Part shown: in pieces, positions 9,284-17,975 of the stretch
Position numbering within the stretch: position 1 is the first letter of the stretch
Layout: the number at the start of each line of letters is the position of its first letter
NCBI GenBank assembly: GCA_003169675.1
Contig: PNAT01000195.1
Span: 9,524 to 70,526 of the forward strand
Reading direction: 5' to 3'
DNA: 61,003 nucleotides
Origin: Acidimicrobiaceae bacterium
GTDB taxonomy: Bacteria > Actinomycetota > Acidimicrobiia > Acidimicrobiales > RAAP-2
Notes under the pieces: model-generated
The model's database searches: none
The model's input: the letters and a program-made list of their open reading frames with translations, nothing else
Told to the model about the DNA's origin: nothing
Translations under genes and position numbers: made by a program

Positions 9284-10429
9284 CTACTGCGGGGTTCCCC
9301 GGGCGATCTCGTATGCCTGGAGGTGCTGGGCCACGCTGGCCTCCCAGGTGCGTGCCGCGGCCACGGAGAGACCGAGCTGGCGGCCCCGAGATTCCCCACC
9401 GTGGGCCAGCCCGCTCACCACCGCGTCGGCCAGCATGGCCACATCCCCCGGGGCGACCAAGGTGGCCGCCCCTTGGGCCATTTCGGCCATGGCGCTCCCC
9501 TCGGTGGTAATCAGCGGGGCGCCGCAGGCCAGGGCCTCGAGTGCCGGCAGGCCGAACCCCTCCTCGAGCGCCGGGTACACCACAAGTGAGGCCCGACGGA
9601 GGAGTGCCGGCACGGCGGCATCGGGCAGGTACCCGGTCCTGACGATCCGATCGGCGTGCCGGGCCGCCGCCAGGGCCCGCTCAGTCTCGGCGAGGCCCCA
9701 GCCCGTCTGGCCGCTCAGCACCAGGACCGCATCGCGGTGCGTCTCGGCGGCCACGTCGAACGCCGCCACCAGCGCCGCCACTCCCTTGCGCGGCTCCAGC
9801 GTGCCGATGAACACCACCAGCGGCCGGTCGGTCGGCACCCCGATGCCGGCCAGCGCCGCCAGATCGGCTCCGGGCGACGGCTCGGAGGGCGCGAAACGGT
9901 GATGGTCGACCCCGTGGGGTGCCACGACGATCGGCGCTCTGACCTCGCAGCTGGCTTGTAGCCGGGTGGACGTGGCCTCGCTCACGCAGATCAATACTCC
10001 GGCATGCAGTGCGGCGCGACGGATGGCCCGACGGAAGAAGGCGGCCTTGCTCCGCACGTGCCATTCGGGGTGGTCGAAGAAGGTGCAGTCGTGAATGGTC
10101 ACCGCGCAGGGCATCGGGGCCCGTCCCGGCATCGTGTAGTGCGGTGCGTGGTGGACGCTGACCCCGAGCGACCTCAGCAGGCGGGGAAAGGCGATCTGCT
10201 CGAAGACGAGACGCACCGGCCTGGCTTCGGCGACTGCTCCAACGACACTCGACCCGGCGCCAGCCAATTCCTTCCACCTCGCCTGGTCATGGCGGCGGGA
10301 GATGAGGGTGAGGTTGACTTCATCCCGGGCCGCCAGGCCTCGCGCCAGGGCGATGGTGTAGTAGCCCGCCCCGCCCGGTCGCGCCGGGACGGCGGAGACG
10401 TCGAGCGAGAGCGACACTGCTCCCGTCAT
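9284..10429 (-). CDS. GT4 (GT-B fold) glycosyltransferase, first of three in tandem
   Basis: A 381-residue retaining glycosyltransferase. The N-terminal domain begins with SLDVSAVPARPGGAGYYT, where the Gly-rich loop holds the donor. The C-terminal Rossmann domain has VFIGTLEPRKGVAALVAAF and the EX7E-type motif EEGFGLPALEALACGAPLI, which binds the nucleotide-sugar phosphates and ribose. The start ATG at 10429 overlaps the upstream gene's stop (ATGA). An upstream in-frame ATG at 10444 is less likely because of this coupling. It probably adds mannose or a mannose-derived deoxysugar, given the GDP-sugar genes on either side. The acceptor is unknown. Confidence 0.9.
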   Translation of the reverse strand: MTGAVSLSLDVSAVPARPGGAGYYTIALARGLAARDEVNLTLISRRHDQARWKELAGAGSSVVGAVAEARPVRLVFEQIAFPRLLRSLGVSVHHAPHYTMPGRAPMPCAVTIHDCTFFDHPEWHVRSKAAFFRRAIRRAALHAGVLICVSEATSTRLQASCEVRAPIVVAPHGVDHHRFAPSEPSPGADLAALAGIGVPTDRPLVVFIGTLEPRKGVAALVAAFDVAAETHRDAVLVLSGQTGWGLAETERALAAARHADRIVRTGYLPDAAVPALLRRASLVVYPALEEGFGLPALEALACGAPLITTEGSAMAEMAQGAATLVAPGDVAMLADAVVSGLAHGGESRGRQLGLSVAAARTWEASVAQHLQAYEIARGTPQ

Positions 10430-11586
10430 GCCAGGGACCGCCACAGCGTGATGTGGTCATGCGCCGCGGCCCGCCACGTCCGGGCCCGGGCGTACGCCGC
10501 ACCCCGTGTCGCCAAATCGGCCCGCATCGTCTCGTCGGTCAGGACGACAGAAAGCCCGGCGGCGATGTCATCGACGTCGAAGGGATCGACAATCCGGGCC
10601 GGGGGTTGGTCCGGTTCACCCAGATCGTGCACGCTGGGCACCTCGTTGGCCACCACAGCCGGTGTGCCGACACTCATGGCCTCGAGCGGGGGCAGACCGT
10701 ACCCCTCGGTCAGGGGCACATAGGCGAAGGCCCGCGCCCGCGTGTAGAGGCCGGTCAGCACGGGATCGGGAACGGCCCCGACAAAGACCACGCCCTCCTC
10801 GTGATCGGGGCTGGGAAGGGCATGGCCCCATCCGGACGGGCCGGCAATGACCAGGGGCCATGGTTGCGGGAGCGAAGGCCGCACCAGGCGATGGGCTCGC
10901 AGGAGTCGATCCAGGTTCTTGCGCGGCTCGAGTGTGCTCACGGTGAGCAGGAATTCTCCTTCCACCCCCATCCGGCGCAGGAGGGCGTCCGTGGCAACCT
11001 CATCCGGCGCCACCAGATGATCGGACCCGCCACGCACCATGGTGATCCTCTCGGCGCCGACCCCATCGGCCATGAGGTCGGCGGCCACGAACTTCGAGGT
11101 GACGATGATCGATGCCCCGGAGTCGCGGACTCGGCACAGCGCGGCCTCATGCCACTTCCGGCCCCTGGCCGTGGTGGCCTCCGGGTGACGCCGCCAGGCC
11201 ACGTCGTGCACCGTCACGACGAAGTGAACATCGTCACTGGGGCGAGCGGTCGGCGAGGCTAACGACACCGAGTGGACCACGTCGAACCCCTTCGGTGTCC
11301 GGTCCAAGCCGTGATCCCAGGCCCGGGTCAGGAGAGGGCCGGGAAGACGGGAGAGCACAAGTGGCCGCCCATATTCCTTCAACGGGTCGGCCATTGCCGC
11401 AGACCGGCCGACGCAGCGCCCTGGTGTCCGGCTGGCCAGGAGCGAGAGGTCAACAGCCTCGCCCAGGGTCGCACACTGGTCCAACCCGGTCAGCAGCCCG
11501 CGCGCATAGGCGCCGATGCCACCCGGTACCCGGCGGCGCAGTTGCTCCACCGCCATGAGGACGCGGGGCCGAATACGTTCAACCAC
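10426..11586 (-). CDS. GT4 (GT-B fold) glycosyltransferase, second of three
   Basis: About 386 residues from the GTG at 11586. GTG at 11595 and ATG at 11553 are alternatives, and every choice upstream of 11581 overlaps the preceding gene. Features are RRVPGGIGAYARGLL in the N-domain donor loop, LTVSTLEPRKNLDRLLRAH at the start of the C-domain, FAYVPLTEGYGLPPLEAMSVGTPAV as the acidic EX7E motif, and a basic C-terminus. It resembles actinobacterial mannosyl- and rhamnosyltransferases of the WbpY/WbdA type, but sugar specificity cannot be read. It is coupled on both sides, so the three GT4 genes and the reductase make up one transcription unit. Confidence 0.88.
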   Translation of the reverse strand: MVERIRPRVLMAVEQLRRRVPGGIGAYARGLLTGLDQCATLGEAVDLSLLASRTPGRCVGRSAAMADPLKEYGRPLVLSRLPGPLLTRAWDHGLDRTPKGFDVVHSVSLASPTARPSDDVHFVVTVHDVAWRRHPEATTARGRKWHEAALCRVRDSGASIIVTSKFVAADLMADGVGAERITMVRGGSDHLVAPDEVATDALLRRMGVEGEFLLTVSTLEPRKNLDRLLRAHRLVRPSLPQPWPLVIAGPSGWGHALPSPDHEEGVVFVGAVPDPVLTGLYTRARAFAYVPLTEGYGLPPLEAMSVGTPAVVANEVPSVHDLGEPDQPPARIVDPFDVDDIAAGLSVVLTDETMRADLATRGAAYARARTWRAAAHDHITLWRSLA

Positions 11587-12778
11587 CGTGTGCACCTGCG
11601 ACGTCGCGATAGAGCTGCGCCAGTCCGGCGCCGCAACGGGACCAGCTGAACGCTGCGTTTTGTGCGGTACCGGCCGCCACCAGCCGTTGGCGGAGAGTCT
11701 CATCCCCGATCGCCTGGTGCAAGGCGTCGACCAGCGCATCATGGTCACCCACGCCCACCATTAGGGCACCATCCCCCAGGATCTCGGGGAGTGAGCCAGC
11801 CCGGGTGGCCACCACAGGGACACCCGACCGCATGGCTTGGAGAGGCGGGAAACCGAACCCTTCGTACACAGAGGGGAAGGCCAACACCGTGGCCAGCGAG
11901 AAGAGCGCCGCCAAGGTGTCCTCGTCCACCCACCCCGTCCGCACGATCCTGGCCCGCGCCCGGGCCTTCCCGATGGCTTCCGTCAGCGCTTCCTCACCCC
12001 ACCCGGGTGGACCGGCCAGGACGAGGGCCACATCGGTGTCGCGATCGGCCACCTCGTCGAAGGCCCGAACGAGCCCGGGCAGGTCCTTGCGCGGCTCGGC
12101 CGTCCCGACCGACAGGACGAAGCGGGTGGCCGGCCCGGGCAGCAGCTGGGTGACCACGTGTCGAGCTCGTTCAGGCGACATGGGAGGCAATTCCGGCACT
12201 CCCGGATGGACCACCCGGACCCGATCCGGATCGGCGCCGAAGGCCTCGACAACTTCCATGGCCACGAAGGCCGAGTCGGTGTGCACCCAGGCCCCCCGCT
12301 TCAGGGCCCTTTTGATGAGCCCCGGAAAGGCCAACGTCGCCTCGGAGCACAATTCGGGGTGATGGAACGGTGTGAGGTCATGCACTGAGACAACGGCACC
12401 CGCCCGCCTGGTCGGAGGCACCACGAAGTTCGTCCCGTGGACCACGTCGACGGCGCCGATGAACCATTCCAGCGGCGGCAACGAGGTGTGACCCCACAGG
12501 GCGTGGAGCGGCCGGGCCGGCATCGGGCGTTGGGGCGCGGTCACACCGGGTGGCAGCAGGGGGTCAATGTGGCTCTGACGCCGCCAACTCACCGCAAAGG
12601 CCTGGACGTCCAGACCTGCGTGTGTCCCCAAGGCCGTGAGCGCGCCCAGGCAGAAGGCGCCGATCCCGGTGCGATGTCCGAGCAGGGGCGTGGCGTCGAG
12701 TGCCACCCGGAGCCGCCGCGGCGCGCCATCGCCTTCGTTCTTCACCACGATGCGCTCGACACCTTGGGAGCCTTGCAC
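11579..12778 (-). CDS. GT4 (GT-B fold) glycosyltransferase, third of three
   Basis: A 399-residue protein. LRVALDATPLLGHRTGIGAFC is the N-domain nucleotide loop, VSVHDLTPFHHPE a conserved acceptor-side segment, FVLSVGTAEPRKDLPGLVRAF the C-domain entry, and FPSVYEGFGFPPLQAMRSGVPVV the EX7-type motif, with Gln in place of the usual second Glu (PPLQ instead of PPLE). Loss of this acidic residue can alter but does not always abolish activity. It starts 5 bp after the SDR gene stop, with little room for its own ribosome binding site, so it is probably translated by coupling. It is the first glycosyltransferase of the leftward run. Confidence 0.88.
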   Translation of the reverse strand: MQGSQGVERIVVKNEGDGAPRRLRVALDATPLLGHRTGIGAFCLGALTALGTHAGLDVQAFAVSWRRQSHIDPLLPPGVTAPQRPMPARPLHALWGHTSLPPLEWFIGAVDVVHGTNFVVPPTRRAGAVVSVHDLTPFHHPELCSEATLAFPGLIKRALKRGAWVHTDSAFVAMEVVEAFGADPDRVRVVHPGVPELPPMSPERARHVVTQLLPGPATRFVLSVGTAEPRKDLPGLVRAFDEVADRDTDVALVLAGPPGWGEEALTEAIGKARARARIVRTGWVDEDTLAALFSLATVLAFPSVYEGFGFPPLQAMRSGVPVVATRAGSLPEILGDGALMVGVGDHDALVDALHQAIGDETLRQRLVAAGTAQNAAFSWSRCGAGLAQLYRDVAGAHGG

Positions 12779-12783
12779 ACGAC

Positions 12784-13611
12784 TCAGGTCGTGATCGCTC
12801 CATCAATGGAGAGAATGGCGCCGGTCACGTAATCCGCTTCGCTCGAACCAAGGTAGGCAAAGGCTCCGGCAATCTCATGAGGGTACGCGAACCCGATCGG
12901 CGTCATCAGCCGCTCGAGCAGCTTCCAATCGGCGTCATCGGGCGGCCCGAAATTATGGATGATCGGGGTGTCGACTCCCCCGGGGGCCACTCCATTCACC
13001 CGGACGCCGCGGGCCATGTACTCCACCGCCAAGGCCTTGGTGAGCAATTTCACGCCGCCTTTGGAGGCACAGTAGGCGGCCGAGTAGGGCTGCCCGATGA
13101 TGCCGGCGGTGGACACCGTATTGACGATGGCACCACCGTGCTCGATCATCCCTGGCAACACGGCTCGGCACATGAGGAAGGTACCGGTGAGGTTGACGGC
13201 GATGATCTTGTCCCAGCCACTGAGCGACTGTTCGGGGGTATGCGCAAAGCCACCGATGCCGGCGATGTTGCACAGGTTGGTGATCCTCCCCAACTGTTGG
13301 CCGGCCTCAGCCACCACCGCACCCACCACATCCTCATTGGTGACGTCACAGGCCAGACCGATGGCCCGGCCACCGGCCGCCTCGGACTCCTCATTGATTT
13401 CGGAAGCCACTGCGACCACTGCTTCCTCCACCACGTCAAGACAGGCCACGGCTGCTCCTTCGGCGGCCAGGCGCCGAGCCGTGGCGCGACCGATACCCGA
13501 ACCGGCACCGGTGACCACCGCGACCCGGCCTGCGTAGCGGCCCGGTGTGAAGACCTCGGGTGCCGTTCCCCGCTTGGGGTCGGATTGGCCGACTCTCTTG
13601 GTGGGGCTCAT
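12784..13611 (-). CDS. Short-chain dehydrogenase/reductase (FabG-like)
   Basis: A 275-residue classical SDR. Cofactor motif GAGSGIGRATA (TGxxxGxG type), CLDVVEE with an acidic residue after beta-2 that favours NAD(H), NIAG, the catalytic Ser in NTVSTAG, and YCASKGG with the catalytic Tyr and Lys. The C-terminus has the usual GVDTPIIHNF and GAILSIDGAITT. The first 25 or so residues before GRVAVVTGAG are an extension. It would oxidise or reduce a hydroxyl/keto group, most likely on an acyl-CoA or sterol given the acyl-CoA ligase whose stop overlaps its start (ATGA at 13608-13611). The substrate is unknown. Its place directly upstream of three glycosyltransferases is unusual. Confidence 0.9.
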   Translation of the reverse strand: MSPTKRVGQSDPKRGTAPEVFTPGRYAGRVAVVTGAGSGIGRATARRLAAEGAAVACLDVVEEAVVAVASEINEESEAAGGRAIGLACDVTNEDVVGAVVAEAGQQLGRITNLCNIAGIGGFAHTPEQSLSGWDKIIAVNLTGTFLMCRAVLPGMIEHGGAIVNTVSTAGIIGQPYSAAYCASKGGVKLLTKALAVEYMARGVRVNGVAPGGVDTPIIHNFGPPDDADWKLLERLMTPIGFAYPHEIAGAFAYLGSSEADYVTGAILSIDGAITT

Positions 13612-15272
13612 CCACCCTCCTTCTCATGTTGGCTGATCGGGTCACTGCCTACCACTCCCGGCGAACCCCAACGATTCGGCGTCATGCCACCCCGCCGTTC
13701 CTCGGCGCCCGGGCGGGCCAGGAGCGCCAGCTGGTTCGGATCTACTTTCATCATCGGCGTCAACGGGAGCTCGTCAACGATCACCAGCGCATCAGGGGCC
13801 TTGTAGTCGGACAGCTGCCCGGCACAGTGGGCCCGCAACGTCGCCAGGTCAGGGCTGACCTCGCCTGGTTGGGCCACAATGACGGCCACCCCGATCTCCC
13901 CGAGGACCTCGTCGGGCACGCCGACCACGGCCGCACGGGCCACCGACGGATGGGCCGAGAGTATCCCCTCCACCTCGGCCGGGTACACGTTGTAGCCCCC
14001 CCGTATGTAGCGCTCGTGGGCCCGACCGGAAAGTTGGAGATTCCCGGCGGCGGTAAGGAGGCCGAAGTCCCCCGTCGTGAGCCACCCATCGGGCGAGAGC
14101 ACCTCCGATGTGGCCTCGGCGTCAATGAGCTCCTCCATTGACCGACCACGCCCCGGACCGACCCCCCAGTACCCCCGCATGGCGGCTTCTGAGCGCAAGA
14201 GCACGTGGCCCACCGAACCGGGCGCCACCGGCAGACCGGCATCGTCGACGATCTTGACCTCGACACCGGGCACCGGTCGGCCCACCGTGTTCGCCACCTC
14301 TTCAAGAGTGGACGTCATCGTCGTGCCGGTTCCCAGGGATGACTCGGTCGAGGTGTAACGGACGATCACCGGGACACCGAGGCGATTTCGCACCTCGGCG
14401 ATCTGGGTCGCCGCCATGCGCGCCGCTCCGGTCCCGGCCACGCGCAGGGAGCTCAGATCGACCTGACCCAACTCTGGACGGGCCAGGATCAGCGCCCACT
14501 GCGTCGGCACGCCCTGGGCGACAGTGACGGACTCTTCGCCCATGATCCGGATGGCATCCTCGGCCCGCCACGGGGTCGGCGTGATGATGGTGGTCACCCC
14601 GTGGGCGATTTCATCCCAGGCTCGCGTCATATAACCCACGTGGGCAAAGGGCAGCGGGGAGAGCCGGCGATCACCCGGCTGGCCCAGCACGTCGGTACCC
14701 CGGGCCACGGCAGCCAGGTTGGCGTGGTCGAAGAGCGCTCCCTTGGGTTGCCCCGTTGTCCCGCTTGTCCACACCACTGCCACGGGATCATGCACGGACA
14801 GGGTGGGCCATTGCGGGGGGGCGTCTCCGAATTGGGCCGCCACCACATCGTCCCGCGCCACGGTGCGGACGGCTTGGCCGGCGGGCAGGGCACCGACGCC
14901 GGGATCCCCCACGAGCAGCACGGGCGCGGCCCGCCGCAGAATGGAACCCACCTCACCCTGGCCCATGCGGGGATTGAGGCCCGAGGCGATGGCACCCAAC
15001 CGGAGCAGGGCGGCGTAGATGATGGCGTAGTCGATGCAGGAAGGGAGCATCAGGGCGACAACGTCCCCCTTGGCGACACCCCGCTCGGCCAGGAAGCCGG
15101 CCACGCCGTCAGCGGCCCCGTCCCACTGCCCGAAGGTCAGGCTGCGCCGTGCCGTACCGTCAGGCCCCCCCGGCTCCACGTAGGCCTCAATGTCCCCGTT
15201 GGCCTGTGCAGCCTCCCGGAGGACCGACACCACGGTCTGGTGGGCGCCGAAGGGGATCTGGTGGACCGTCAT
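13608..15272 (-). CDS. AMP-dependent acyl-CoA synthetase/ligase
   Basis: A 554-residue adenylate-forming enzyme that activates a carboxylic acid as acyl-AMP and transfers it to CoA. The start is the ATG at 15272 (TVHQIPFGAH). A TTG seven codons upstream is less likely. Core motifs are WTSGTTGQPKG (A3, ATP phosphate loop), YTSTESSLGTG (A5), DGWLTTGDFG (A7), YIRGGYNVYPAEVE (A8, hinge) and the A10 catalytic lysine in PMMKVDP. The last 35 residues are a variable tail. The substrate class cannot be decided between medium/long fatty acid and cyclohexane or sterol side-chain acids. It forms an operon with the downstream SDR and is divergent from cofD, with only 70 bp between them to hold both promoters. 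Confidence 0.92.
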   Translation of the reverse strand: MTVHQIPFGAHQTVVSVLREAAQANGDIEAYVEPGGPDGTARRSLTFGQWDGAADGVAGFLAERGVAKGDVVALMLPSCIDYAIIYAALLRLGAIASGLNPRMGQGEVGSILRRAAPVLLVGDPGVGALPAGQAVRTVARDDVVAAQFGDAPPQWPTLSVHDPVAVVWTSGTTGQPKGALFDHANLAAVARGTDVLGQPGDRRLSPLPFAHVGYMTRAWDEIAHGVTTIITPTPWRAEDAIRIMGEESVTVAQGVPTQWALILARPELGQVDLSSLRVAGTGAARMAATQIAEVRNRLGVPVIVRYTSTESSLGTGTTMTSTLEEVANTVGRPVPGVEVKIVDDAGLPVAPGSVGHVLLRSEAAMRGYWGVGPGRGRSMEELIDAEATSEVLSPDGWLTTGDFGLLTAAGNLQLSGRAHERYIRGGYNVYPAEVEGILSAHPSVARAAVVGVPDEVLGEIGVAVIVAQPGEVSPDLATLRAHCAGQLSDYKAPDALVIVDELPLTPMMKVDPNQLALLARPGAEERRGGMTPNRWGSPGVVGSDPISQHEKEGG

Positions 15273-15342
15273 GGCGGGCGCGGATGGTAGCAAAGCGCCA
15301 ACACCTGACCCGACCCCCGCCGGGCCCTCCTATGCTCGCTGC

Positions 15343-16290
15343 GTGCTGGTCACCCTGTGCGGCGGTGTCGGGGCGGCCCGGATGCTCTCCGGCCTGGTCC
15401 GGGTCGTCTCTCCCCGGGAGATCACCGCCATCGTCAATGTGGGCGACGACATGGTGCTTCACGGCCTCCACATCAGTCCCGACCTCGACACGATCACCTA
15501 CACCCTGGCCGGCATGGACAACCGCGAGACCGGATGGGGCATAGCGGGCGAGAGCTGGACGGTGATGGAGGAACTGGCTGAGCTCGGTGGACAGAGCTGG
15601 TTCCGGCTGGGCGACCGCGACCTGGCCACCCACCTCTTCCGTACCGAGCGCCTTCGAGCAGGAGAACCGCTGAGCGCGGTGACGGCCGACATCGCGGCGA
15701 GGCGCCAGATCGGCGTGCAGCTCCTCCCCGTCACCGACGACACCCTGCGCACCCGGATCACGCTGGCCGAGGCCACCGAGCTCGGGCCGGCCGGAACCGA
15801 GGTGGCGTTCCAGGATTACTTCGTCCGACTCCATCATGGGGTCCCGGTCTGCGCGGTGCGCTTCGAGGGCGCCCAATCGGCCCGGCCGGGCCCCGGTGTG
15901 CTGGGCGCCTTGAGGGAGGCCGACCGGATCATCGTGTGCCCGTCGAACCCCATCGTGTCGATCGCACCGCTCCTGGCCGTTCCCGACGTCCTCGATACCC
16001 TCAAATCCCGGCGCGACCGTGTCGTCGCCGTGTCGCCGATCGTCGCCGGTGCCGCGCTCAAGGGACCGGCCGATCGTCTGATGGCCGAACTGGGTTCGGA
16101 CCCATCGGTGGCCGGCGTCGCCCGCCTCTATGCGCCGTGGGTCAGCACCCTGGTCATTGATGAGGCCGACCGGGATCTCACACAAGCTGTCGAGGCGGAG
16201 GGCGTCCGCTGTGTCGTGGCCCCGACCATCTTGGACTCTCCGGGGCGGGCGGCCGCCCTGGCAAAGCAGGTGATCGATGTCGGCATCTGA
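15343..16290 (+). CDS. cofD: 2-phospho-L-lactate (or phosphoenolpyruvate) transferase CofD/FbiA, coenzyme F420 biosynthesis
   Basis: A 315-residue enzyme that joins the activated lactyl or enolpyruvyl phosphate guanylate to the deazaflavin Fo to give F420-0 or dehydro-F420-0. The start is the GTG at 15343. Characteristic features are LCGGVGAARML at the N-terminus (substrate-binding loop), NVGDDMVLHGLHISPDLDTITYTLAG, GWGIAGESW, and WFRLGDRDLATHLFRT. The C-terminal half has VCPSNPIVSIAPLL and SPIVAGAALKGPADRLM. It overlaps cofE by 14 bp. The neighbourhood of ManB-type and GalE-like genes recalls the mycobacterial fbiAB region. Neither the guanylyltransferase CofC/FbiD nor Fo synthase FbiC is in the window. 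Confidence 0.96.
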   Translation: MLVTLCGGVGAARMLSGLVRVVSPREITAIVNVGDDMVLHGLHISPDLDTITYTLAGMDNRETGWGIAGESWTVMEELAELGGQSWFRLGDRDLATHLFRTERLRAGEPLSAVTADIAARRQIGVQLLPVTDDTLRTRITLAEATELGPAGTEVAFQDYFVRLHHGVPVCAVRFEGAQSARPGPGVLGALREADRIIVCPSNPIVSIAPLLAVPDVLDTLKSRRDRVVAVSPIVAGAALKGPADRLMAELGSDPSVAGVARLYAPWVSTLVIDEADRDLTQAVEAEGVRCVVAPTILDSPGRAAALAKQVIDVGI

Positions 16291-17008
16291 CGGCATCACC
16301 TTGATCCCGCTCACCGGCATCGGTGAAATCGCGCCGGGAGCCGATCTGGCCCAGATGGTGGCCGACGCCGTGACGCCTGCCCGCCCGGACGGTCCGGAGC
16401 TCCTGAACGGTGACGTGGTGGTGGTCACCCAGAAAGTGGTGTCCAAGGCCGAGGGCCGGCTGGTCGCCATCAATCCCGACGATCCGGCAGCGAAGATCGC
16501 GCTCGTCGAGCAGGAGTCGGTGCGCGTTCTACGCCGCCGCGGTGATCTCATCATCAGCGAGACGCGCCATGGATTCATCTGCGCCAACGCCGGGGTGGAT
16601 CTCTCCAATGTCGATGCCGGGATGGCGGCGCTCCTGCCCGTTGACTCCGATCGGTCGGCCCGGCGCATCAGAGCCGGGCTCGGTAACGCACTGGGGGTCG
16701 ATGTGGGGGTCATTGTCTCCGACACCTTCGGCCGCCCGTGGCGGCGCGGGGTCACCGATGTGGCCATCGGCTGTGCCGGAGTGGCTGCGGTCATCGACCT
16801 CAGAGGCACCACGGACACGTATGGGCGCAAGCTCCTCGCCACCGAGATCTGCGTGGCCGACGAGCTGGCCTCGGCGGCTGAACTCGTGATGGGAAAGGAC
16901 CGGGGGATCCCCGCTGCCATCGTGCGAGGCGTGCCGACGGCTTGGCTGCGGGCGGCGTCGGTCCGCTCCGAGATCATCCGTCCACCGGACGAAGACCTCT
17001 TCCGTTGA
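16277..17008 (+). CDS. cofE: Coenzyme F420-0:L-glutamate ligase CofE (FbiB N-terminal domain only)
   Basis: A 243-residue GTP-dependent ligase that adds the gamma-linked glutamates of F420. Motifs are ITLIPLTGIGEIAPG at the N-terminus, GDVVVVTQKVVSKAEGR, ETRHGFICANAGVDLSNVD, LLPVDSDRSARRIR, and VSDTFGRPWRRGVTDVAIG, which supplies metal and GTP contacts. Mycobacterial FbiB is about 450 residues because it carries a C-terminal nitroreductase-like domain that reduces dehydro-F420-0. That domain is absent here, so if this organism uses the PEP route the reductase must be encoded elsewhere. The ATG at 16277 lies inside cofD, which makes the pair translationally coupled. Confidence 0.95.
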   Translation: MSASDGITLIPLTGIGEIAPGADLAQMVADAVTPARPDGPELLNGDVVVVTQKVVSKAEGRLVAINPDDPAAKIALVEQESVRVLRRRGDLIISETRHGFICANAGVDLSNVDAGMAALLPVDSDRSARRIRAGLGNALGVDVGVIVSDTFGRPWRRGVTDVAIGCAGVAAVIDLRGTTDTYGRKLLATEICVADELASAAELVMGKDRGIPAAIVRGVPTAWLRAASVRSEIIRPPDEDLFR

Positions 17009-17013
17009 GGCGT

Positions 17014-17964
17014 TCAGCTCAGCTGGCGGCGGACGAATTCCAACACGGCGCCGGTCCCGTCAGCCAACTCGGTCCAAGGACGCCACCCGAGCTGAATGGC
17101 CGCCCTGCCGACGTCGAGGCTGGAGCGCATGAGCTCGCCCGGGCGCCCGGGCGCCCGGACCGGAATCGCCTTCACCCCGGCTTGCTCGGCCATGGTGGTG
17201 AGGAGCATGTTGACCGACGTCTCCTGCCCGGTGCCGATGTTGCACACCAGCCCGCCCCCACGGGTGGCGGCACGTACGAAGGCGTCGACGACGTCATCGA
17301 CGTAGACAAAGTCACGCGTCTGCTCTCCATCACCGAAGATGGTGACCGGTTCACCGCGGAGCAGGCGTTCGGCGAAGATGGCGACCACTCCGGCCTCACC
17401 GTGGGGGTCCTGGCGGGGACCGTAGACATTGGCCAGGGCCAGGGCTGAGAATTCCAGGGCATGGAGCTCCCGGTAGGCCACCAGGTAGTCGAGCACCGAC
17501 TTCTTGGCCACACCGTAGGGAGAGAGTGGCTGATGGGGATGGGCCTCGCGGACCGGCAGGTCTTCGGGGGCCGGCTCACCGTAGAGCGTCCCTCCACTGG
17601 CGGCGAAGATGACCCGTTCCGTTTCGGCTTGCCGGGCTCCTTCGAGGACATGGAGCGACCCGATGATGTTGACCGTGGCGTCGAAGACCGGACGGTTGAC
17701 CGAGACCCGGACGTCCGCCTGCGCGGCGAGGTGGAACACCAGCTCGGGTCGACGGCGTGCCATGAGCTCGACTACGGCCGGCGCGGTGATGTCGAGGTGG
17801 TGGATGGTGAGCGCTCTCCCGGCGCTGCTCCGGGCATCGGCCAGGTTTGAGAGCGAACCGGTCGAGAAGTCGTCAATGACATCGACCTCGTGCCCCTCGA
17901 CCAGAAGCCGGTCCACCAGCGTCGAGCCGATGAACCCAGCCCCTCCCGTCACCAGTGAGCGCAT
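17014..17964 (-). CDS. NAD-dependent nucleotide-sugar epimerase/dehydratase (GalE-like)
   Basis: A 316-residue extended SDR. Dinucleotide motif TGGAGFIGS, acidic residues DD after beta-2 (NAD preference), HLAAQADVRVSV, SGGTLYG in place of the usual SSxxVYG, catalytic YGVAK, NVYGPRQDP, GDGEQTRDFVYVDDVVDAF and a C-terminal LGWRPWTELADG. This pattern is that of UDP-glucose 4-epimerases of actinobacteria and related decarboxylases/4,6-dehydratases. I favour a 4-epimerase providing UDP-galactose. It ends 5 bp from the cofE stop in a tail-to-tail arrangement and lies 11 bp after the guanylyltransferase gene, so it shares that gene's mRNA. Confidence 0.85.
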   Translation of the reverse strand: MRSLVTGGAGFIGSTLVDRLLVEGHEVDVIDDFSTGSLSNLADARSSAGRALTIHHLDITAPAVVELMARRRPELVFHLAAQADVRVSVNRPVFDATVNIIGSLHVLEGARQAETERVIFAASGGTLYGEPAPEDLPVREAHPHQPLSPYGVAKKSVLDYLVAYRELHALEFSALALANVYGPRQDPHGEAGVVAIFAERLLRGEPVTIFGDGEQTRDFVYVDDVVDAFVRAATRGGGLVCNIGTGQETSVNMLLTTMAEQAGVKAIPVRAPGRPGELMRSSLDVGRAAIQLGWRPWTELADGTGAVLEFVRRQLS

Positions 17965-17975
17965 CCGCCAGCCCC

